A stretch of 64,000 nucleotides of DNA, from the NCBI GenBank assembly GCA_943737045.1, contig CALSFV010000018.1:1116001-1180000 (forward strand), read 5' to 3'. The position numbers and the translations under genes were made by a program. The notes below the pieces were generated by a model, which had not been told where the DNA came from, did no database searches, and was given only the letters and a program-made list of their open reading frames with translations. Below are positions 24,701 to 33,624 of the stretch, one piece after another (the stretch's first letter is position 1; each line of letters opens with the position of its first letter). Source of the DNA: Parapristionchus giblindavisi. Lineage: Eukaryota > Nematoda > Chromadorea > Rhabditida > Diplogasteridae.

Positions 24701-27700
24701 AATATATCAACAGTGAGCCAACTTCTAGTTTTCTGGATTCCGTAACCCAAAATACAGTAATCTAGTTACCGTACCCTATAATAATGTGGTGAAATTCTCG
24801 GAAAATTCAAGTGCGTGCCTTACAATTACTGTAGTTTGGGTTACGGTATCCAGAAAACTAGAAGTTGTCTCACTGTTGATATATTGCCAAATAGTATTTG
24901 GTCTGGGATCATCATGAATTTTTCGACCTCAGCTATTCTCAACCATGAACCCCGGGTCATGGTTGAGAATCATGGGTCGACTGAAAAAAAATCAGTTCGC
25001 GATTCCTGACGATTATGGTATTCAAGTACAGTTCACTCCCACTGATAACAATGGTACAGCTTTGGTTGCCATACGCCACCTTCCAACCGATTTATGTGAA
25101 AGAAACATGTATTTTTTCAAGTTTGATAATTAAAAAAATAAATTCTAGATCTGCGAAACGACGATTCTTTTCGTGGCAGTTGTTTTCGCAAACGGACATG
25201 CATCAGCTACCATCCGCCCTATGAATCAACTTGCCTTGACGGTCGACTCAATGTCAGGGTTGAAAAAAATAAAAATAAAATAATTATTTTTAAAAATTTT
25301 TAAAAATTTAGTCTGAGTCTACTTGAATATTTTTTCTGTGTAGGCGCATCACTACAAGTAAAAAGGCATAATAAAGCTACCTACTACTCTTGCGATTTAC
25401 AAGAAATTTAATTTTCGATTTTTGCAAATTACACATATCTCACATTCAGTTGCAATTCTCGATGCTTCAGAAAAGTTGGATTTCCAAGGGAATGTGACCA
25501 TCATGTACAGAAGTGTCAGGGCTACAATATGTACTATGTCAATGCTTGCCGTCTCTCTTCAACGAGGATGGAAGAGGAAAAATCGGAAAATCATACACGA
25601 AAAAACATATCCAGAACGATATGAAATTACTGCTCAGCTGTGTTTATAAGGGCGCATGACATGTTATTCACCAATAAAAAGAAATAACGCTGCTATCTAT
25701 CACGATTGAAAAGTTATGAATTTTTCAATTTTTTATTTTATGCGACATATGTGAGCCGGGTTTGAGCCTAAGAGCATTTTCACTATAACTTTCATCGGTC
25801 TCCCCCCGGTATGTGTCTATGATGAAAGTATTGAGGGCCAGATCGAAAGTCCTCGCGAATGTCCGGCAGGGGGTCAAAATGCTCGAGTCTTACCGAGCCG
25901 GTCTCTTAAATAATCGAATTCACTTTCGATGAGTAAAATAACCATGTAAAAACTAGATAAGCATTATTGATTTCATTTAAAATTTTCTTTCTCTTGATAT
26001 TGATTAGAGCTTTCAATTTCAGTAACGTGGATATCGGGATAAATTTGTTTCCTCGTAAACAAATCACACTTCCCAAATTCAAATTATCATCTGGGTTATT
26101 GATCGTCAACGTCGCTAAACTAACGCAGTCCATGGTCAAATTCGCGGCAGATGTACTCGAAAAGATGGAAAGGTACGGAATCATTCTTATCAATTGGGCG
26201 AATTTCAATGTTCGATCTCCACCCACAATCTTGTCGAAAACTTTAGTACTATTGTGATTTGTTTTTAAAGATCAGGGCGAAACTAAACAGGAAATGCCGA
26301 TTAACAAGTAAGTAGTAGTAAGTAAGTAGTGCATCTAGAGAAACAACCTAAATGTTTTCCAGTGGGAAGAGACCTTAGTGATGAATAAGTATCAGTACAC
26401 TCTTATCCATCTTAATCAAATATTATCAAAACTAAATACAAATCAAAAGTGGTACACACTGGTGGGAAATTCAACTGTAGTAACGTTGTGACTTTCCTAT
26501 TTCAAACAAAGGGCGCATATTGGGTACAATATGTATAAAGATTAAATCGTATTTTTATTACCCCATCCTCCAGAAAACATACTGCATTTTCCTTTGACAG
26601 AACATGTCCACCGCGCATTTGATCGCAATATCGATAACACCGTGCACTAATACCACGTGGGTCGGTATTTTTTCAATGTTTTCGGTGTCGACACTGGTTG
26701 ACACAATGTAATTTAGTCAGTCTAGGTTGGTGGGGAAGGCATTTTGCAATATTGTCGATTAGTTGTTGCAATAGCATGTTTTCGATTAATTTTATAGTTA
26801 TATTTTGCTATATTTGCAGTTTATTTACATGGAAACGACCGGATGTCACATGGCACTTCTATTATCTTTGTATCTACTGGCTAATGTGGACAATGTGTTT
26901 TTCATATAGTACCTGCTTCATAGCATGTGGTAAGAGGTAGTTTAAAAATTGTTTCTAATTAACCTACAAAATTTTCCAACAAGTTATATTATACTTTAAG
27001 AATGTTTAAAGAAGCGGGACCAGGTGATTTGGGGTGCTATTATCATAGAGAACGTTGGACCAATGATGGTTAGTAGTCAGCAATTGTGACCCAACAACGC
27101 GGGTTCGATCCACGTTTGCAATTTCCTATATATTCATAATTCAAATTCGAATATCCGCGCCTTCACCTGAAGCAGTATCAAGTTTTCAGCTCGGACTACG
27201 GTGGCGTATATAATTTGAGATTCAGTGGGGTGCGATCTATAGTTTTTGTATTTAGGGAGATGCGAAATATGGATCAGTCTGGTCAGTTTAGTCACGACAA
27301 AACTCGAGGGACCCCTTCTTTAATATATTCTACTATCAAAAAAGAAAAAGATTCGAAAATATTCGTACTCTTTGAAAGCTTTTTTTTCTTTCAGCAATGA
27401 CATTTGGTATTCGTCTGTTCATTACTACATATCTCTTCCATAAATTTCCTCGTCTTCGTTATCGTCTTGATACTTATGGATACTTTTATCGTAATCTACC
27501 AGTCAAAAGTGGAGAAAACGAAGAAAGTCCGGTATGTATTCAAATATGTACATCGATTCAAGAAGCCAACAGTATACTGTAATAACTACGGATTGGTCTC
27601 CTTTTGTTTAACTTCTTTAAAATCTTAACGAAATCAAAACCTTTCATCGTTTAAAAAATAACTTTCATCGTCTAATTCGAATTTTAAAGGGAAATAACAT

Positions 27701-28049
27701 GGTAACTTGACTCTCGCTGTGGTCACACTCTCTGATTTGGCTACCTGCGAGAGAGTGTCGCCAGAATTCCAAATGATCTTTCGGTATGTCTTTGAAGAAG
27801 CCTGAAGCAGTGCCCCGTCCGCGTCCATCTTCGAATCCGATTAATATTCGTCAAGTGAACGATGCTCTTCTTATCGTTAATCGAGGTAATCTTCAGTCAA
27901 AGAGCTATAGTAGAATCGAAGCTTTGGCTTGTTTAGAATTTCGTCGAAATATCTCGATAGCTTCAGTGTCTGATGTGGACAGCGGAAGAGGTTCGATCGA
28001 AGAAGATGACGATCACATATTCGACGAGTTTTCGTATTGTGAAGAATAA
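21728..28049 (+). CDS. GRAMD4-like membrane protein, copy A (no GRAM domain found)
   Basis: Exons: 21728-21878, 22282-22415, 23015-23123, 23262-23353, 23541-23635, 26023-26172, 26820-26929, 27395-27531, 27798-27885, 27937-28049 (TAA); 392 codons, all in phase. Family assignment comes from the transmembrane core: LLLWVNPVATQLLVL, the pair of hydrophobic segments at about 148-193 and 256-297, VKFAADVLEKMER, and FPRLRYRLDTYGYFYRNLP, which mirrors PRLRAKYDTPYIIWRSLP of human GRAMD4. Human GRAMD4 is a membrane protein linked to mitochondria and apoptosis; the role here is not shown. The tail is acidic and ends before any GRAM domain, and no GRAM exons were seen downstream. Copy B (33625-39845) matches exon for exon, with identical lengths in most shared core exons. 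Intron 5 carries a 2.2-kb foldback element; introns 2 and 7 carry SINE-like repeats. The exon 9 acceptor (TTTGAAG) is weak. Confidence 0.85.
22597..22945 (+). mobile_element. SINE-like repeat with tRNA-like head, copy 1 (intron 2 of GRAMD4-like A)
   Basis: Shares an ordered series of blocks with 27003-27330: AAAGAAG.GGGA.CCAG..GATTTGGG, then a B-box-like CGCGGGCTCGACTC followed by CGTTTG and ATATATT, then TTTTCA.CTCGGA..GC.GTG, and finally CACT/AACTCGAGGG. The A-box-like GCGCAGTTCGTAAAGC plus the B box make the head tRNA-like, as in RNA polymerase III SINEs. The copies are considerably diverged, so they are old. Boundaries are approximate, and no poly(A) tail or target duplication was fixed. 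Confidence 0.6.
23691..25905. mobile_element. TTAA-flanked foldback element, family A copy 1
   Basis: A near-perfect palindrome of 2,215 bp. Both ends read GAGACCGGCTCGGTAAGACT when oriented inward and are bounded by TTAA (23687-23690 and 25906-25909). Each arm is about 1.1 kb and the asymmetric loop is about 70-80 nt near 24765-24840. TTAA duplication is the hallmark of piggyBac-type transposases, but no transposase frame is present and the termini lack the CCC start common in piggyBac elements. Open frames of about 60-67 codons recur on both arms. It lies in intron 5 of GRAMD4-like A; the same intron in copy B is 210 nt. Confidence 0.85.
27003..27330 (+). mobile_element. SINE-like repeat with tRNA-like head, copy 2 (intron 7 of GRAMD4-like A)
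   Basis: Collinear, diverged relative of 22597-22945 in the same orientation (see that entry for shared blocks). The B box is closer to consensus here (GCGGGTTCGATCC at about 27103-27115); the A box is degraded. The 3' part again contains TTTTCAGCTCGGACTACGG and ends near AACTCGAGGGACC. Confidence 0.6.
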
Positions 28050-28527
28050 TAGCTTCAAATACGGGGATGACGAAATTAGATATCATAAGAAGATCATAAG
28101 AATCATATTAATGGTATTTCATCTCACGTCCTTAAACCAAAAAAAAATGTTCTTTCGTGTAATTTGTCAGTGGTTAGTCGTTACATTGTAAATATGCACT
28201 TTAATGTATTTATCTGTGCTGGAATATGCTTATTTTTAAGGCGAATATTGTCCAATCATAATTATTTTTCCCGTGACACTAAAAAAGAAACTGACCATTC
28301 CTCATCTTGGAGAGTGTTATTAATTTTATTTTGTGTATATTAAATGAAAATTGATGTACTGTAATTGTATATCACATGTTGACGCCCATACATTCCATTG
28401 AAATGCGCAGATTACGGTATGTTGTTCGTCAAATGTTCAAGATAATCTTTATCACTCGTGGGTATACCGTATACGCACTATCGCGGCCACATTCCAACGT
28501 GTAGACATGTCGCATCTCAGTATAAAC

Positions 28528-28538
28528 ATTATTATTAT

Positions 28539-28573
<35 letters not shown>

Positions 28574-28574
28574 T
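28528..28574. repeat. ATT trinucleotide microsatellite
   Basis: About 15 units of ATT with one interruption. Confidence 0.9.
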
Positions 28575-28974
28575 AGCTCATACACTAATAAAACATATCC
28601 CTAGTTTCCATTTTGCGCGGAAATCAAACTCCTGAATGAAACTGTTGAAGAACCTTACATGCAAGGGTTTGTGCGATAGGATTTTCAAATTCTAGGATCA
28701 AAAGGTTTCAAATCCGGCAATTGATATAAGTATACGGTACGGTTCATACGGTATAAGGTAAATTTTGTAGTATTTTGCCAAGTTTGCTTTCACAAGGAAG
28801 TAGGTTCAGACTGTCCCGGATTTCGGGATGGGGAATAAGGAATTCGATCACTCACATGGATCAATTCTTCACATTGAACATTTTTCTCAACGCCCTGGAG
28901 ACTGAATAATTTGCATTATACCGACTCGTTTTCACACTAAAAATATCCATTTTGTGTGACATCGAAGATAATAA

Positions 28975-29190
28975 GTGATGTAGGATCAGTTTCCGTCCAT
29001 GATATCGATATGTTTAAATAGATGCCATTGCAAGGTAGTTTTGTTATGATATGTGAATGAAAGTGACCTTTGCAGACACAGACATGATGTGATAACATAG
29101 CAATACAGTGCAGACACGTGGCCGTCTGAGATCAAATGTTCTTTTTATAGTCATGATCATGAGCCAATTGTGTAATAGTCAAGTAATTAA
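28975..29190 (+). repeat. Diverged dispersed repeat, copy 1
   Basis: Shares the ordered words GATG.TGTGATAA, ACACGTGG, AGATCAAATGTTCTTT and AATAGT with 31040-31210 in the same orientation. No structure or coding capacity was seen. Confidence 0.45.
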
Positions 29191-30581
29191 TGGATTTATC
29201 TACCACACACAAATGATTTAATATCGTAGGGAGTGTATTTCTCCTTTATTTCGAATAATCTGGAAATATAAATTCTCGCGCGCACATTACGGTAATGTCG
29301 CGCATCACAGTATGTTAACAATAAGGCGACGATTACGCGGTACCTTATTCTTATTCTTGTTATTATTCTTATTTTCTATTCCATTATACATCACAGGGAA
29401 AGGGATGACATGAGGGGATCCATGGATATCCGTCAGTAAGATGCAAATATTGGTGTTCGGTTTGGGTTCAGTTTGGGAGATAATTTTATTTATTTATTTA
29501 TCTACCCCCGAGGCGCAACGAGACATGTGATAATTTAAAGGGATAAAGAACATGATATAATATAATATTGGCTCTCCAGAACTGGGGGGGGGATTTACAA
29601 AGATAAAATCGAATCTTGGAAAATGGAATACTTATGTGTGGAAAGTCTTGAGTGCACGGAAGATGGCCGGTGTGGATGTAACTTATTCAGTGGGCAAAGA
29701 GTTACAGATATTATGTAATTACTCTAGATGCCTAGGTAGATAATCTTGAATGAATACTATTAGTGGGACAGTTGAATTGAACAATGACTGATTAAAAATG
29801 ATAGTGGGGGATCAACAATGTCACGTTTACATATTTGGCAAACAATTTGGGAGGTATTTATTATCCTTACTATCAAAACGAAATATTGTTAGAAGAATTT
29901 GCATAGGAGTAATATAAGAGAGATTGAAACTAGAGGAAAAATCAGAGAGAAAAAATCAGAAAAGAGCCTTAGCTTGACTAATTCGGATTAAGCTATGATT
30001 AAGCTAAACAATTTCAGAAATACTTTAAAGGGCTGGTACTTTAATCGAGACTAAAATTTTTTGGTTAAATATTTATAAAATTCACGAAATAAATGTATGA
30101 ATTATTAAAATGAATATCAGATAGGACAAATGTCCAATCATGAAGGACTTACACCTTCCCAATTATCTAGCTAATTGGTATTATCTAGATAGGAAGATTA
30201 GAAATGTTTAAAAAAAGAATTGAGTGAAATATTGAAAATAATACTAGATCATTTAAAAGCAATTCTTATTTTACTTCACTAATTATAGGGAGATCAAGTA
30301 TATGATCACCTCTTTTTGAAAAGGAAAATAATTAAAATCACCTATTAAAAAGTGGGAGAAGGATGATTAATTAAATCATGTAAACAATCAATGCATCATC
30401 TGTCTAGAATAATATCTGCGTTGCATCCATAAATACAAAGTGATTACTCTTTAATAGAATATCATTGCCTTTTTTTTAGTTCATTTGACAATTCATACGA
30501 AGTGTTCTATAAGTGTATGAAATTGAGCATATCTTTGCATCTATCTTCCTCTAAAACATACACAACGAAATAAATCCCTTA

Positions 30582-30892
30582 TGCACCGTTACATTTGCCT
30601 TACGTGGCTACGCGGTAACGGCGTGACGGATGACGGATCCGTCAACGGGTATTTCGCAGTGTCTTGGGTCTCGTCTGAAAAATTCCTGTGTCATGAAAGT
30701 ACTGTAAAAGGTTACGGTAGTCAACCATTATTGATCGATGATTACGGTAACTTCTTACCGTATCTCCATGGTCTCTCAGGGTTTTCGACTCGAGATCCAA
30801 TACACTCCAAAATTTACGGCCACGGATAGGTAGGGAAATGTAACACGTTACGCCGTTGCGGCGTAGGTACGTAATGTAAATGTAACAGTGCA
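30582..30892. mobile_element. Palindromic MITE, TTA-flanked (PIF/Harbinger-like)
   Basis: A 311-bp foldback whose termini read TGCAC.GTTACATTT in inverted orientation, bounded by TTA at 30579-30581 and 30893-30895. The inner arms contain TTACGGTA palindromic words. No coding capacity. Confidence 0.7.
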
Positions 30893-31039
30893 TTATCTAT
30901 AAAGGAATGATTCCCGAGCAAAGTCACTACGAAATTCTGCCCTTATATATAGGGGAATTCGAACCTCTTCCCTCACCTACAAGGGAAAGACTACCTATGA
31001 AGGAAGACTTCCGCACCTTGCCGGGGATTTTTTCTCTGC

Positions 31040-31210
31040 GTAATCATGAAAGTGTATTTTAAATGTAGTCTGCAGAAATTCGCATGTATTTTTTTACGAT
31101 TGATGATGTGATAAGATATAGAAAGTGTAAACACGTGGTATCCTAATTTCAAGATCAAATGTTCTTTCACGGACGTCGTACAATTATGATCCAAGTGTAA
31201 TAGTGAATTT
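31040..31210 (+). repeat. Diverged dispersed repeat, copy 2
   Basis: Partner of 28975-29190. The clearest shared word is AGATCAAATGTTCTTT, near 31150 here and near 29130 in copy 1. Confidence 0.45.
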
Positions 31211-31340
31211 TGTTAAGTAAAATATAAAAATCATCAAAATGTAGTGGCATGGAACAAGAAAAGAAGTAATGCAAATACGATGCTAAAAAGTGCAAACTGA
31301 GATTTTCCAACTGCGATTTCCCAGGGTCTAAAGAAACATA

Positions 31341-32207
31341 CAGTAAAGCCCGATCGAGTTTTATACGTGTCTCCGCTGCTGCGAGAGTTTATTTGCTGTT
31401 CATGTATATTTTTCGATTATCAAAATGTTAATCGCGATTGTCAGTGATATCAAGTACTTTTTTATGACTATTGCTGCTAGAAAGTAATTAAAGATGGAGG
31501 CCCTCGAATGTTGATGCAAATGTATAGCATATCTATTATGCAAGGGACAAGTGATATGCAAGAAATTAACACGACCATTCATCAATCCCGTAGCGCAGTG
31601 GTAAAAGTGCTCACTAGTAAGCGTAACGTCGCTGGTTCGAAACCTATTGCTGAACATTCCTATTTTCAAAATTTCGCGGCTTTGCCTGTACATCAAGCAT
31701 GATTCTTTCACTCTTCTTGCGATCAATAAGATGAATTAGCATAAAATAATTTATGTATGGTATGTAGAATAACTTTTGCTATCTTTTTGTCTTCACAGTT
31801 TGTTCACGAAAATATTGCTCGGCCTTTAAAGGCAAACCACACTGTTCCGAAAGTGGATAGCTTTTGAATAATTTTTTTTCGCTTTCAATTTAATTTGTAT
31901 ATTGCTAATTTCATCTCAAATTTTCATTTGCGAATCGTTTATCGACTTTATAATACGGTTGGAAATTAGCGATTCAAAAGCTACAGTACAACCCAATTTC
32001 GGACAAGCGTGATTTGCCTTTTAATGACTTTAACAACAATGTCATTTTTTGATCCTGGATGAGGCAGTCGTAAAAAGTATATGATATTTCCAACACGATT
32101 ACGATTTTTTGATAATCGAAAAATATTCATAAGCAGTGGAAATAAATGATCCGCGCAAATGCTCGCCGCTGCGGGAGACATGTATAAAACTCGACCGGGC
32201 TGTACTG
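31341..32207. mobile_element. Foldback element, TA-flanked (Tc1/mariner-like), with internal tRNA-like segment
   Basis: Inverted termini CAGTA.AGCCC.TCGAGTTTTATA are bounded by TA on both sides (31339-31340 and 32208-32209). An inner inverted pair (about 31836-31870 with about 31970-32020, around TTCAAAAGCTA and GGCAAA) suggests a second palindrome nested inside. The interior carries a tRNA-like sequence at 31586-31652. No transposase. Confidence 0.65.
31586..31652 (+). repeat. tRNA-like sequence inside a foldback element
   Basis: TAGCGCAGTGGTAAAAGTGC is a good A box, and CTGGTTCGAAACC a good B box at normal tRNA spacing, so an RNA polymerase III promoter is plausible. The acceptor arms do not form a convincing 7-bp stem, so it is scored as a tRNA relic or SINE head rather than a working tRNA. 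Confidence 0.5.
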
Positions 32208-32366
32208 TATGAAGAGGACACTTTAATTTCCGCAGCGCCGTTAATAGTAAGCCCATCCCGGGTAGTCAAATATTTCGACTTTCCTTCTTATTTAGACCTT
32301 GGGAACTCCTTTGATGAAAATTTTTTTTTTTTTAATAGGTCTTGGATTATCGATGCAGTCGACTTA

Positions 32367-32685
32367 TGGCTCGTTAAAAAATAGTGGAAAACCGAAATCG
32401 GCGACTTTCCTCCCGTTAAAAAAGTACCCGGAAAGTCGAAAATGGAAACACGAAATTTGAATTCGCGCGCGCGCAAAGAGGTGCGGGAATTCAAATTCCG
32501 GCTTTCCGAGTTGAATTTCCATATTAACTGCTAAAAATTGATGACGAAAACTCTTAATTTGAATTCCCGCACCTCTTTGCGCGCGCGCGAATTCAAATTT
32601 CGTGTTTCCATTTTCGACTTTCCGGGTACTTTTTAACGGGTGGAAAGTCGCCGATTTCGGTTTTCCACGATTTTTTAACGAGCCA
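32367..32685. mobile_element. Palindromic MITE, TTA-flanked (PIF/Harbinger-like)
   Basis: A 319-bp near-perfect foldback with termini TGGCTCGTTAAAAAAT and its complement, bounded by TTA (32364-32366 and 32686-32688). The arms include GCGCGCGCG flanked by GAATTC words. The loop is about 50 nt. Non-coding. Confidence 0.8.
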
Positions 32686-33624
32686 TTAGATCATACGAGT
32701 TCCAGGGTTCATTCACGAGTTCATTCATCTAAAAACAAAATTTATTTGTGCAATTATATAATATTACTTACTACTGTGCCCAAACTTGGGTGGTTTGTGA
32801 TTTCACTACACATCACAAATGTTATATTCGGTCATAGTTATCATCGCGAACTCATATTCCATGACTCATTCATAAATCGCAAAAAAATAATGAAAAGATA
32901 GACTCCATTTTTACACTATCGCTTTTAGTATCTCTTGTGTTCGATGATGTTTGGAGTCCCTGTTCTCTTCGATTTCATATCGTAGACCAAAGTTTAGTCT
33001 TATCTCTATCTTCTGATTCTGCTCAATTCTTTTACTCCTTCTTATCATTGGCGTTTAGATACAATGACAATGAAGCAATTAAAAAGTCAAAGAGCAACAC
33101 AAAGGTCTAATTCCATAACGAACAATGCGAGGTTCTTCTTTTTTTGACAATCGATAACTTTACTGATTACTTTTTTTCTGTGCAACATCATTTTAGTAAC
33201 TTCATCTCATTTCTCGACGGCTTAGGACTCGAGCTCCTAATATTGCAGTAGAAACTACTCAAGTACCAATATGAATCTTTTATTAACAAGATTTTAAATG
33301 ATTCAATAAACTGCAACGAAACCCGATCATATTAATAACAGCTTTAAAGTGCATTTTGAGGTAAAGTTTGGAATGTATTCAAAGGGAATATTGTACAAGG
33401 GGTCAGGGGATCTGGAATTGCACGAATAAATATTACTGACAAGGGGCGGAGTGTGGGGCAATCTCTCGTTCTTATACGACGTAAGAACAAAGAAAGAAGC
33501 CGTAGAATCTTATCGAATCTTTTCGATAGAATCTGTGGGGGTGACAACCTCGTATATGACTACGTATACATGTAAATGAGAATCTCATAAGAAAAGGGGC
33601 GTGGATAAACAAAGTGGGCGGAGA

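Larger units (their letters stand above)
28050..33624. other. Repeat-rich spacer between convergent GRAMD4-like copies
   Basis: About 5.6 kb with no exon recognised and no trace of GRAM-domain exons beyond copy A. It holds an ATT microsatellite, a G9 run near 29586, a diverged repeat pair (28975-29190 and 31040-31210), two TTA-flanked foldbacks and one TA-flanked foldback. Confidence 0.65.

Noticed and set aside
23691..25905. Assembly artefact (false palindrome) explanation for the foldbacks
   Set aside because: TTAA borders, a second independent copy in opposite orientation and arm mismatches argue for real elements, although long-read confirmation was not possible here.
28526..28574. CRISPR-like or tandem array
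   Set aside because: It is an ATT microsatellite; no spaced direct repeats typical of CRISPR were seen anywhere, and the genome is eukaryotic.
33344..33547. 67-codon minus-strand frame after the GRAM exons
   Set aside because: Follows the TAG at 33625 with no splice connection; more likely 3' flank of copy B.
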